A stretch of DNA of 64,000 nucleotides from Toxorhynchites rutilus septentrionalis (Eukaryota; Arthropoda; Insecta; Diptera; Culicidae): contig NC_073746.1 in assembly GCF_029784135.1 (NCBI RefSeq), positions 244,996,307 to 245,060,306 of the forward strand, given 5' to 3'. The position numbers were made by a program, and so were the translations under genes. Positions 33,704 through 44,498 of the stretch are shown in pieces (the stretch's first letter is position 1; each line of letters begins with the position of its first letter). The notes under the pieces are model-generated. The model saw only the letters and a program-made list of their open reading frames with translations, ran no database searches and was not told where the DNA came from.

Positions 33704-34915
33704 GGGTAGGCAGTGTTTGGATTTCGATCAAAATCGAATGATACACAATGTGTCGTGCAAGTAACCTCTCACGAACATATAACCAAATATGAGTGGATCA
33801 TTCAGATACTTGTATGAATGGCAGTAATCACTTGTGTTACACTAAATGATTAAACCAAGAGAGGAGCGAAGACTGTTGTTTGCATATTCGAGCTGTATCA
33901 AACATCGCACACCATTTTCGAAGCCTGCATACAAGTTTGAACCGCATATATCGTCCCGTTCTATTATAGCGAAACCCACTGCACAGACAAGTGCAAAGCA
34001 AAAAATGATACAAAAAAATACGTCATCATTCGGTCACCATTTGCGGAGAGCAATGAATGGGAAAAGAGATAATACGAGAGAGTTTTTGTTTCTCACTGGA
34101 GCGGTGTTGCTAGTAAAACTATGCGGTTTATATGAATATATATATTTCAAGGAATAGGAGCGTTGAAAATGAAAAATATAATCTGACTACCCTTTCCTGA
34201 ACCTCTATCTAGTTAAATAATCATATAGTTTGCACTCTCTGAAACTTAAAAATCAGGATCTGCTACATTAGCTGAATATGAATCATTCGCTTTGCGTAGT
34301 CCGTACGATCCTGCTGTTTCATGATGCATGGAGAGGTTCGATATGTATATGTTAGAGGCAAAGAAGAAAATAAACTTTCTGCACAGAATGCCTATATGAT
34401 GGGTTTGCTTGCGTGCTGGTGTATCATGAAGTGCGAACTGATGCTAGGGGAAACCGTTCTATTTTGTGTCGTGATTTGTAGCACGTAAAAACAAAAGAAT
34501 GCCGCTGGGGGAAATGATTTCTGTATGATCATATTTGAACGAACGAAAGCGATTTTTTCAGAGAATGGATCATTTGGCAAACACTGCGGGTAGGGTTGGC
34601 ACACAAATCGGCAGAACGAATGTGCGGGAAAAAAGGAAGTTCTTCCAGTTTCCATGAATTTAAACCGTCCAGAGATTAGCGAATTGTAACGTATAGCATA
34701 TCAAACACATCTTAGAGAATTACCGATTCGATTGGTATGCAAATCATGGGAATTCGTTCACAGCGAAAATAGATATTACCGTTAACTTTATTTCATAAAA
34801 ACGTGACCTGTTTTCTGGTTTGGCACCGTTCATGAAAGACGTAGTTCTACGTCAAAAAAAATATGGTCACCATTTTGATATTTTTATTTTTATTTTGGAA
34901 ACTCACTGCGCTACG
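33704..34915. other. no gene seen
   Basis: Frames at 33846-34157 and 34392-34655 have no recognisable product. TTGGTATGCAAATCAT recurs at 34734-34749 (also 16141), and the near-palindrome GACGTAGTTCTACGTC lies at 34838-34853. Confidence 0.4.
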
Positions 34916-34923
34916 TGTTAGAT

Positions 34924-35236
34924 CAGGGATTCTCAAACTATTTTGGCCAGAGACCCCTTTTCCAGATTGAAGTGACACCATCGACCCCTATAGCCAATTG
35001 ACGTAATCTTCTCATCAATAAATAAACATAAAAATCAGTAAATATCAGGTGTAATTAATAATTATTAATACAAATAACAAAAACAATACTCTCTACTATT
35101 ATATTAGCCATTGTTATAATAAGTTGGTTCACGTATCACAATTTATGCAATATCTTGAAAATTATGTTAATTAACAGTCGATCTTTAGATCTCGACGACC
35201 CCTAGGGGTCGATATCGATCACTTTGAGAACTCCTG
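34924..35236. mobile_element. hAT-type MITE with Charlie/Buster-like termini
   Basis: The ends CAGGGATTCTCAAACT and, in reverse complement, CAGGAGTTCTCAAAGTG match the classic hAT terminal consensus. Exact 8-bp duplications TGTTAGAT lie at 34916-34923 and 35237-35244. At 313 bp without a frame it is non-autonomous. Confidence 0.95.
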
Positions 35237-35244
35237 TGTTAGAT

Positions 35245-36029
35245 AACACCTTTACACTATGTATACACCATTCGCACGCGTGGTATGTACTGAGCTTCAA
35301 ATGTAGTGTATGTAGTGAGCTTCAAATATTGTATTTTACGATATTTGAAATGGATGAATACTGCGATTTAAAATTGTGTATCAGTGCTAATTGGGTTATT
35401 TCGAATGTTTAAATCTCGTTAGCGTCCTTTACGCATAATAGTAGGACGATGTATACGATGTCCGGACAGATATGGGTATCATAAATCAACCACTAATGCT
35501 TTCGACACCAGACCCCCTATTTCTGGCCCAAAAACCCCAAAAAGTTATACCCCACTAGAAATGCTTTTGAAATTAAACACGCTACCGGCCGGCTAAAATA
35601 ATGATGGCCAATTAATGAATTGGGGGCACCAGAAAGCATAGAGACGACTAACACGAGCAGTCAAATTCCCCACTTGAAGCCAACCAACCTATAAGAACCC
35701 TTTTTGGAAGACGACCATTGAATGGCTCTAATCGTTTCGGTTTTGTTTACGTTTTTTGTTCGTACAATGTTCCTTGGCAAGAGTTTTGTTTCTCCGCTGA
35801 GAATGAGTCCGTTTGCTACTATCGCTTCGCTCACACGTGCTGAAGAGAATGAGTGCCAAGTGTTCGTGGCAGCAATAATTCAACGATAATGAACAGGGGT
35901 TATCAACAAATGGAACATCGCGTTACATTCGAAATCTACTCAGGTTTTAATTCTATGAATTGGTTCCAAGGTTTCATCAAATTAATAATAATGCAATACA
36001 TAGCGTGGAATGAAATCAATTGAACTTAC
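35245..36029. other. no gene seen; probable intron of the gene at 36030-36531
   Basis: Non-repetitive, mixed-composition DNA that directly follows the donor site of the exon on its 3' side (minus strand). No further exon was recognised. Confidence 0.4.
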
Positions 36030-36531
36030 CGTGCTGTTTCGCCAACACCTGCAGCAGTGGCGGTATCAGAAAGTCCCGATTCCAAATAGTGCTCGGCCAC
36101 GGTATCAACGTGGTTTGCCTCGTGTCAAGCTCAGCCACATTCGGACGCCTCTTCGCCTTCGAATGTGGTTTCACTGACAATGTGGTTTGGGTGGCCCCGG
36201 CAGCTACCGATAAATTGGAGCTATTTTTGGCCTTTTTCAATTTTACCCGGTTCTCTGGTTTGATTGACTTTGGTGCGGGTTTTTCGTTCCGAATCGTAAC
36301 GACGGAGGTTTTCTTCGAATCCTCCCGATTTTCCGGGCGCTGACGAACTATTTCCGTTTTTGGCGGCTGTTGTTTGCAATTCGGTGCTGGTTGTGGAGCC
36401 GACTTGCGATGGTTGGGTTCCGTGGGTTTCGGCGGTATCGGGGCCGCTGACTTGCTGGGTGTGGAGGTCGTAGCTGGCGACGAGATGCCAAAGGGATGGG
36501 CAAAATAGAACATGCAAATCGGTGCCGGGCT
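36030..36531 (-). CDS. internal coding exon of an unrecognised Pro/Lys-rich protein
   Basis: On the minus strand a 502-nt open stretch lies between an acceptor (TTGTTTTGTTTTCGCAG) and a donor (CACG/GTAAGT). Read from phase 0 it gives 167 residues plus one base. It begins SPAPICMFYFAHPFGISSPA, continues through a Pro/Ser/Thr-rich part (TPSKSAAPIPPKPTEP), a Lys/Arg-rich part (ENRVKLKKAKNSSNLS, KPHSKAKRRPNVAELDTRQ) and ends TLIPWPSTIWNRDFLIPPLL. GC content is well above the surroundings and no transposon feature is present, so I read it as a host gene with remote exons. I do not recognise a domain; the composition suggests a mostly disordered protein. The open frame extends slightly beyond the splice sites, so a shorter or longer exon is possible. 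Partner exons were not found in the window. Confidence 0.6.
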
Positions 36532-37796
36532 CTGCGAAAACAAAACAACGGAATGCAACATTGGCGATGAATAACATTATTACAGTGCTAGATTTAATCA
36601 TGCATGAGTAGGAAAATGAAGCAATGCGAGAAGAGAAAATGGGCCACTTAAAAAAAGAGCTAGTGTACCACTTGAAACGTGGATTGGATAAACCCGAGCA
36701 TCAAATAATCTCAAATTAGAATCACAATTATATAGGATGTTATCTGGCGGATATAAAGATCCATCGAGTTCTTTGCTTTTGAGCATCGGTTTCACGCTCC
36801 ATAAACGCAAGTGAATAGGCAGACACGTTTGGTCATAATAATGATGCTTATATGAATACGTGATGAAGTTAACTGAGTCAATAGCTTAATGAGATAAATG
36901 AGAATTGATTGGATTGTTTGGAATTTAAATTTATCTGATGATTGCTTGACAATAACAAATAAAGATTCATGTTGGACGTTGGTACAATACTGTTTTTCCA
37001 ATGAATTTCGTTCAAATTGTTACGAATGAAGATATGACAATGGAGAATGTAATTGGTGCGGTATCTCCCAGCCTGCAACAGTTTGCAAGGTGCGTTCCAA
37101 CTGTGATCATCAATTTATCTAAGATTGATTCGGCAGTTGCCTAAGATCTCTTTTCATATAAAAGGAGACCGGGAAGTTTTGTTGATTTATATTAATTCCA
37201 ATCTACCATAGTCGGGAGTGTTTGATAGTTCGATTGCCTGATATGGGTTGTGCATCTACTTCCGCTCTTAAAAAGATTTTTTATATGTCTTCGTAATCCT
37301 TACGAGTCAGAGAGATCAAATTCGGGACAGAATCTGTCTTTCCTAGTATTTGACCTGCTAGTGCTAATGGTGTAATACGCTTCTACAAGTCTACTAGAAC
37401 GAAATTTGTGTCTGATTATGATTTTACTTTTAAGTTTCAAAACGTTTTTGTAAAACTAAAATCAAATTCATCACAGACAGCATTGGCAGGCAAATACATG
37501 AATTAAATGGGTTGTTGTGGGGGTGATGGTTTGCTTTATGGTACGCGATTGCTAATAGAGTGTCAAATTCGCGATTTACCGAAATTTGTGCGAGAAGTTC
37601 AGGACAGTCAATAGGTCCTTGCATCATACAAAAAATTAACATCCGCTGCATTGTAGCGTGCCCGGAACTTGAAAATTGCAATTCTAAGAGCTTGTGATGA
37701 TACAAAGAGGATGATAAGTTGGATCGTTCCGTGGAAATATTTCATGGGCTGAAAAGTGCAGGGATTTATAATAAAAACAATAGTTTTTTTGCAATA
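36532..37796. other. no gene seen; probable intron
   Basis: AT-rich DNA upstream (minus strand) of the exon. No recognisable product, terminal repeats or first exon. Confidence 0.4.
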
Positions 37797-38184
37797 CACT
37801 TGGTATAGCGAGTTTCCAACATTTCGATCCCCTTTCTGTAGTACGAAACGTCTAAGTCTTTGAAATATGCTTCAGTGTCACTCTGCAGACTGCCCATTGG
37901 ACTCAGGAGTGTGGTAATGGATCCACGTTTCATCCATTGTCACCAAACGTCGAAAGATTACGCTTCAACAACGCCAAACCGGCTGTTGAATCATCAACGC
38001 GCCGCTGTTTGTGGTCGACGGTCAGTAAACGCGGCACCCATCGCGCGGATAGCTTTCTTATGTCCAAAATGTCGTGCAAAATATATCCTACTCGTTCTTT
38101 TGAAATGCCTACGGTCTCAGCTAACTCGCGTAACTTTATTTTACGATCGTTCAAAACGATTCGATGCACGTGTTTTGCGATTTC
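37797..38184 (-). pseudogene. internally deleted mariner transposase
   Basis: The minus strand encodes the mariner helix-turn-helix block HRIVLNDRKIKLRELAETVG with ISKERVGYILHDILDIRK and WVPRLLTVDHKQ, then a frame change into the first catalytic block (TMDETWIHYHTPESNGQ). The sequence jumps directly to the C-terminal end, RKGIEMLETRYTKCIAK. The region with the remaining catalytic residues is deleted. Terminal repeats were not delimited. It is non-functional. Confidence 0.88.
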
Positions 38185-38384
38185 TGGATTCCATCGATAA
38201 ACTGTTTGTTCTCGAAGGAGCAGAAGTGGAATAACATTTCGTCAATCACTGCATCGTCGCGGCAATACATACACACACTCTTTACAGATACATGGACCAA
38301 AGATTGTGCAGTCCACTGATCATTCAACAAAAGCCAAAGGTTGTACCGCTCATAACAACTCTACATGAACTGATGATTGCGCCG

Positions 38385-38690
38385 GTTAGTGACCATTCTA
38401 TCCTGGATTCCTCGAGTCGAGAAAGACGCACCACGCTAGATATGAGGTACAGACTAGGGGGGCGTTGCTGATTAAGGGTCAGCTGCATCCCAATAGGAAG
38501 TATCCTGTGTCGGGCACACGTACAGAGCATTGGAGACAGCAACATCCGAATTACGAAAACACTTGTAATACTAACCTCGAGCCAACCGCGAGTAATCGGT
38601 TACATATTACTAACATAGATAATAAGAAAAATTGTCAAAGTATTGAACTCCCGGCCCCGTGAGGCTAACGCCATATAAGCCTTGATAAAA
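38385..38690. mobile_element. retroposon-like GC-richer repeat (tentative)
   Basis: The segment carries CTAGATATGAGGTACAGACT, AAGGGTCAGCTGCATCCC, GTCGGGCACACG and a 3' part with GGCCCCGTGAGGCTAACGCC ending near AAAAATATATATTTTGG. It has the look of a LINE 3' end or SINE, but no second copy in this window and no target duplication confirm it. Confidence 0.4.
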
Positions 38691-39444
38691 ATATATATTT
38701 TGGAAAAAAAAACCACTGCATTCAGCAGTTCAGGAGTTTTTCTCATCAAAAAAACAATGTTTGATCTAAATACGATATTCTTCTTTTTCCATTTTCTATA
38801 CGAATGCTGAGGTAGTGACACTTAAACAACTGTAGTTTATGAACAACTAAACGAAATGTCATGAAACTTCACACATAAGCTAGTGACAGATGAACCTCTC
38901 GAAATGAATCTTGTTCATTTTTAGTGGCGCCATCTATTGGAAAATCCCGGGACTTTCCAGTCCATATTGTAGTCTGGGGGCGAAGCGTATTTTTTTCTGC
39001 ATCTGTCAAGGCATAGGCTACGTAATAGGGGACAAAACAGGAGTGGCGTACTTCAAACCAACTTAAAAGCAGTTTCTTACAGTTCAATATACTGGTTTTC
39101 GGAATAATTGGCCAAATGTTTTATAAAAATGTGTTTTCGATGTTTTATACTGAAATTAAAACAAGCCGAAAAGTAGAACATTTTTATCGATCGGGTATAA
39201 TGGACGTAGAAGTTTATCGCACGTGAGAGGAATAATTTTGCTCTCTCTCAGTGTTTGTGTGTCCAGTAACTGAAATAGAACAAAAAGAGAAAGCAATATA
39301 AAAAGAGTTGAATATTCTTCCCTTAACTTTCAATCATACATTGGATGTGATTATGGATATGACTGTCCATTTCAATCCCACCAGTCCAATTATTCGAATA
39401 ATTTAAATTTACCACTTACGAATGAATTTACTTTTCCGTACATA
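38691..39444. other. no gene seen
   Basis: Contains TAGTGGCGCCATCTATTG and CCCGGGACTTTCCAG (38930-38960), resembling the outer part of mariner-like elements, without supporting termini. Otherwise AT-rich. Confidence 0.35.
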
Positions 39445-39545
39445 GGGGAAAAGGGGGGAATTTGGACCACCTAAGCAAATCGCCTAATATTTCCAAACCA
39501 ATACGGTCTAAATAAAAAATGTCACATTATACACTGAGCTACACT

Positions 39546-39710
39546 GGGAGGCGATCTGGCGTAGTGGTAACATCCATGCCTCTCACGCTAAAGGTCACGA
39601 GTTCAATTCTCACTCCTGACATTCTTCCAAAAATGGAAGTAAAAAGTGACGAACCAGCCAAATGAGTTGAAAATCACTATAATACAGATAAAAAAAAAAA
39701 AAAAAAAAAA
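39546..39710 (+). mobile_element. tRNA-derived SINE (tRNA-Glu-like head), copy 2
   Basis: It begins GGGAGGCGATCTGGCG, with A box TGGCGTAGTGGT and B box-like GAGTTCAATTCT, and ends AATACAGATA with a 20-base A tail. Exact 13-bp duplications ACTGAGCTACACT lie at 39533-39545 and 39711-39723. The intact duplication and the pure A tail suggest a fairly young insertion. It is the same family as 20082-20229. Confidence 0.97.
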
Positions 39711-40195
39711 ACTGAGCTACACTTGTTTCTCTCAATCAATAATGTTCAATCATTATATCAAGCTTCAAACTACCAAATGTATCATAAAATAAAAGGGATG
39801 ATTTTTGGACATTAAAATTTGATGCGGGGTGATTTGGACCGTCTGTGGTGTGATTTGGTCCAGTGTTTGTTTCATCGAAAAAAACATACTTATGTTTATG
39901 TAAAGTATGTTGGGATAATGTTACAATCAGTAACAGTGTTCTGGGATCGACACCAGGTGTCTTGGCCATATTCCAGACCACAAAAATTGCGTTGAGCCCA
40001 TCTCGAATTCTGTATGGATCTTTTCACTGTTGTTCGAGCATTTTCAAACACTTTCGATGCTTGGTCCAAGAAAATCTGTTCTTTATGGCCTACGTTGCTC
40101 TTTCAAGCTGCTCCTTCTTCCAACGTTGTTTGCCCATCGTCTTTTTGTAATTCCGTGACATCTGGAATCAATTAGATCAAAGAAAAGCCTCAAAC

Positions 40196-40464
40196 TTCTT
40201 CTTGAATGGCGTTAACGTTCCCTGTGGAACTTTTGCCGTCTCAACGTATTCATTAACTAGCGTCGTTCATTAATACTTGGTTGAGATTTCTATGCCGAAT
40301 AACACACCTTGAATGTACTCTAAAGTGGCAAGCTCTAGAATACGCGTGACCACAGTGCAAGCCGGAAGAATTTTCTTTGACGAAAAATCCCCCAACCAGA
40401 ACGGGAATCGAACCCGAACACCCGGCATGATAGTGTGGGACGCTAACCACTCGGCCACGGGTGC
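40196..40464 (-). mobile_element. Feilai-like tRNA-derived SINE, copy 1
   Basis: In minus orientation it starts GCACCCGTGGCCGAGTGG, with an A box region (GGCCGAGTGGTTAGCG), a B box GGGTTCGATTCCCG, a unique body and an AAGAAGAAG tail. Exact 13-bp duplications AAAAGCCTCAAAC lie at 40183-40195 and 40465-40477. It resembles the Feilai family described from Aedes. The tRNA-like head is not a functional tRNA because it is joined to the SINE body and flanked by a target duplication. Confidence 0.95.
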
Positions 40465-41014
40465 AAAAGCCTCAAACCTGTAGGACAAATTCACCCCACA
40501 GAAACGTGTCCATGTCACCCCACACAACATGCAAACATTAAAATACAATTAATTTCATTGATTGTTATCAAACTTACAGTTTCGCTGCGTGAAATTGTTC
40601 CTCTTCTGTAGACTGCACAATACACGAAAAGTTTGTTTGATCAGCGGGAAAAACCTTAAAACCACGATCGGAAAACTCACATTTTTTGACAATCAAAGTG
40701 CTTGTTGTGTTCATGCTACCGTTTCCTTCCACCTATCGAATTTTACCAAAGTTTTTTTTACGTTAGTTACATACGGTTCAATAATAAAAGAAAATGACAT
40801 TATAAAAAATCCAAGTTGAGCCGTACTTTTTGAGATAAAGGGGTGGTCCAAATCACCCCGTATGTCCAACTCACCCTGTGTTACCCTACCTAACATCGCT
40901 CCTCTGTCAACTCACAAACCGAAATATAACCATTCGCGAATACAAATTTGCAATAAAATAACTCAAAATGCTTAATATTGAAGCCGCAAAAATTACATCC
41001 ACACGCAAAATCAT

Positions 41015-41194
41015 TTTTGAGTTTCGGTTTTTGTTTCTCTATTCCACTTTTGATCAGTATTCATTGTCATAGGATGGTTTAAATATTATAAAATAGCATA
41101 TAGAAGGAGTCCCCATCAACAATTTATACGACAACTATACAAATCAACCACCTGTCCATCATACCCCCATTGTCCGTCTTACGCGCGGTTCCCT
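41015..41194. repeat. dispersed repeat, copy 2 (first copy at 8448-8634)
   Basis: Same order of shared blocks as at 8448-8634, including TTTTGATCAGT and TTCATTGTCATA, with one deletion of about 15 bp relative to copy 1. It begins about 130 bp beyond the right end of the pogo-like element. Confidence 0.7.
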
Positions 41195-41539
41195 TATTCC
41201 AGTGATTTTCAACCGGTGGGGAGTTTGGTCATTAAAAGGGGGGAATTGTGCATGGGAATATTGCACATTTACTTCCTTTTAAAGATGACAATGACTAGTA
41301 AAAATTGCCACAAAAACTTTATTGGAGACCCTAAAATACTAAAATACCCTCGGCAAACATTTCCAAATCTGAAGTGTAATGTTCAATCGAACAACTGCGC
41401 AATGTTCGAAACACTATCGTAAGTGAATGATGATGGAACAGACGACGACACAGTACAGAAGACCATAAAAATAGGAAATTGTACAGCATTTGTCAAGATT
41501 TTTTCCAATAAGTTAAACTTGAAATATATTTACCTTATT

Positions 41540-42015
41540 TTTTTTTTATTAAATCGTTTATTTTTACAGGCTCAGTTACATAAGTTTAAAGGAGCCAAAC
41601 TCCTGACTGTATTGTTACAAGTATATATAAACATTTTTCCTTAATTCTAATGTTAATGGTGTAGAAAACCGATTACTCGCGGTCTACTCGAGTTTAGAAG
41701 GGTGACATATTTTCTTCAGAAGAAGGAAGGGATAAAAGGATATGTTGACAATGTTCACTCTCACATTCACACTCACATTCATTACACTCAATTCTTAAGC
41801 CTATCTTATATCTAATATGTATTTACATGGAAAAGGAGAATATAAGGATATAAGGACAATCAGACACGAAGATCGATAACTTTTAGGAAGACATATATTT
41901 GGGACATGTAATCAAGGTCTAACCGAGCCAACACATCTCTCACCGGCACATTGGGCTGCCTTCCTCTAGCCCGAAGAGAGTTTTCTAAATTCGATCTGGC
42001 AACAAGATAATATTT
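41540..42015 (-). mobile_element. 3' end of a non-LTR retrotransposon (tentative)
   Basis: In minus orientation the first part encodes ENSLRARGRQPNVPVRDVLA and RLDLDYMSQIYVFLKVIDL, a layout seen at the C-terminal end of some mosquito LINE ORFs. It is followed by a 3' untranslated part rich in GTGAATGTGAG and a final T-rich plus-strand border (TTATTTTTTTTTTATT). The 5' truncation at about 42015 fits a LINE insertion. No target duplication was found. Confidence 0.45.
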
Positions 42016-43018
42016 ACCTTATATTAAAGAACAAATTTGGACATGGTTTGAAAAGCTTCTGACTGGCAGTGACGAAAGTTTCGGATCAATTTCAGAACAA
42101 ACTCATAGATCCACAAATGATCGATTCTTATCCTGATATGCGGAATGAGCGTTACGAGTATTGTTGTCTTCTGCGTATGGGTCAACAAAATTTTTTTTAT
42201 TCGTTTTTTTTGCATATGTTTTTCGTTTCTTGAATATAAAAGAGGAATTTGATTTTTGATTCATCCCCTCAAGGTCAGAAAACACCTTTCTCACATGAAA
42301 AAATAAATTTATCCAGATTCTCTCTGGAGGTGATAGACGATCATATTTGATGAAAAAAAAATCCTTTTATGCATATGTTCCAATTTCAACAATGACAAAG
42401 TTATAGAACTTTTTTTTTGTTTCGCACTCACTGCACGCACTGTTACCTCAAACTGTCGCTACATTACAGAGCACGCTACGGAAGTCGATTATGTTGCTTT
42501 CATGTGAAAGATGAGAAAATTTAGTACAGGATATAGTAGTAAAACATCTTATTTAGTGAATTTTAATAACATTTTGGAAGTGAAAAACTTGATGTTAATA
42601 ATTGTAATGTGTTATTATTAATATCATCCTAACAAATTATATTACACTAGATTTCGTTGATATAAACAATTCCTGGTGAAAATTCAAGCAAAATCTTCAA
42701 AAATCACATTTTTTACCCCACTGTACATGTAATAGCCACTTGAATTACACCTTAACGTTGAAAGGTAACATTTATTCTTGAAATGAGATTTGAAATATAA
42801 ACAAAATTATTTTTTTCCAAACTTTATATAATCGAGTCCAAAATTGTATATAATCAAATCATATGTAATCGAGTGACTCTATTTCGTTGCAGCACAAACA
42901 GTTAGAATTTCAACAAGATACATTCACACATTGTTAAATGCATAGAATAAAGTATATTTAACGTCAATTTCGTTCAAAAGAGTTGTTTGTTTATTTATTG
43001 TACTTAAATATGATAATT
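42016..43018. other. no gene seen; weak terminal-repeat signals
   Basis: TTTCTCACATGAAA at about 42288 and TTTCATGTGAAAGA at about 42497 could be the ends of a 230-bp MITE. TATATAATCGAGTCC and ATGTAATCGAGTGAC at 42826-42876 are a small direct repeat with the flavour of a pogo terminus. Neither is firm. Confidence 0.35.
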
Positions 43019-44178
43019 TCAGCTGTCGAGTTTCTATAAGACCACTTCAAAATTCATAAGTATTATCAATGAAAAATTGAAAACGATCGGCTGATCTAAA
43101 TGTCAATAATTGGCAACCTTGCTATTTCTTGCTTTCCCTCAGTGTAGATTCGGCGTACAAGGATCCCCTTAAGATTTTCAACAGGATTCAAGTCTGGAGA
43201 GCGGGCCGACCATTGAATTAAGTTTTCGGTCCTTAATCCATTGCTTAGTTTCTTTGCTGGTATGAACAGTAGCATTGTTTTGCCGGAATGTGATTTTTTT
43301 GCGACGGTATCCTCGAAAAAACGGTAGGAGAGAGGATTCCAGAACATGTATGTGATCTTTGAATGATGTGAAAGCTATCTTGAGCTTTCCGGTTGCGCAG
43401 AATCCCGCCCAAATCATACACGAGCCTCCATCAAAATTCCTGGGTGAAAAATACTGTTCCTTCTTCCGTAAATCACGCCAGTGCCCGTTGAAACCATGAG
43501 GACCATCGAAATTGAACTTTTTTTCGTCAGTGAAGAAAACTTATACATTGAAGAACTTTTCGTTTTGGTATATTGCAAAATGGAAAAATTCTTTGTCACA
43601 ACATACTATGCCCAAGTGTCAGTTCATGTGAGTTTTGGCAAAACTCAGACGTCTTCCAATGTGAGATGGTGTAAGATTAGGAGATTTACCTTTTAAGTCC
43701 ACTTTATGTGAGGACTTTCTACCAAAACTTGACGAATTGTCACCTGAGAAACATTCGAATTGAAATATTGTTTGATTTGCATAAGCGATTTCGAGGTATT
43801 CGAAGATGTGTTAACTATTTCCCGCTTATCCCGGCTTACCGTATCTTTGAAGATTCTCCAAATAATTGAGCACTATTTGGTGGGATAGTCTAATCCGGCA
43901 ATGCATCGATTCGTCTTTTTTCTCTCTCCGTGAGCACTTTTCCCTTCGGCATTTTTTATTACAACGAAAATGTAACTGGTCTTATACAAACTTGACATTC
44001 GAAAAATACAAATATATTCGTTTACGCTCAGCGCTTGCACACACACAAATGAAAATCATGGAGTGTATGGCATCCACCAATACCTACACACTAGAATATA
44101 AATTGAAGCATTGATTGTTTTCAATGACACAAATTCTCAAGATCATCACCTGGTCTTATAGAAGTTGGACAGAGTGTA
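43019..44178 (-). mobile_element. dead Tc1-type (DD34E) transposon
   Basis: Terminal repeats share TTCTATAAGACCA near 43032 and, inverted, near 44151, with CTGTC 5-8 bp outside each. On the minus strand the transposase reads over three frames: FTDEKKFNFDGP (first catalytic Asp), MIWAGFCATGKLKIAF, then FRQNNATVHTSKETKQW, where the usual catalytic Asp of QQDNA is Asn, and ARSPDLNPVENL with the Glu. Frameshifts lie near 43414 and 43250. Length of about 1.16 kb is slightly short for the family. It is inactive because of both the frameshifts and the lost Asp. Confidence 0.88.
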
Positions 44179-44289
44179 CAATCAATTGTTGGGAAAACAA
44201 AATCATTTTTGACGTGGGACTACGTCTAACCGGAATATATGGAGGGTAAAATGAAAACCTAAACACAGAACATGCAGGAAAAAATTAAA

Positions 44290-44498
44290 GATTTCGAATG
44301 CTTATAGCTCGAACATTTCGTACTGGATAGGAGAGATGTTTGCATCACTTGATAGAGAATATTTCTACGCATCTATCGCAACTAACAAAATGTTGTTTTT
44401 CATTAGATACACAATTGAATAACTGTAAAATATTAGGCGTTATCTAAACGCCCTAACTGCATCGTTTTGATTGGCCCGATTTACGGTTTTCCTAACAC
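44290..44498. repeat. dispersed repeat, inverted partner of 33494-33703
   Basis: See 33494-33703 for the shared blocks. Just to its left, GACGTGGGACTACGTC occupies 44211-44226. It runs directly into the minisatellite at 44490. Confidence 0.8.

Larger units (their letters stand above)
39445..40886 (-). mobile_element. pogo-like transposon remnant carrying two SINEs
   Basis: TA flanks both sides. The left end GGGGAAAAGGGGGG runs into AATTTGGACCACC, and the right end in reverse complement starts GGGTAACACAGGGTG and reaches GATTTGGACCACC. On the minus strand, near 40165-39985, the translation starts MSRNYKKTMGKQRWKKEQ followed by LERAT, a stop and AIKN, which is the N-terminal HTH_psq layout of pogo/Tigger transposases; later frames are broken. 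A tRNA-Glu-like SINE (39546-39710) and a Feilai-like SINE (40196-40464) interrupt it. Without them it is about 980 bp. Confidence 0.78.

Noticed and set aside
40380..40464. tRNA-like sequence with A and B boxes on the minus strand
   Set aside because: It is the head of a Feilai-like SINE with a 13-bp target duplication, not an independent tRNA gene.
41540..42015. Host gene on the minus strand encoding the PNVPVRDVLA segment
   Set aside because: Truncated 5' end and retroposon-like 3' border favour a LINE 3' end; listed as tentative only.
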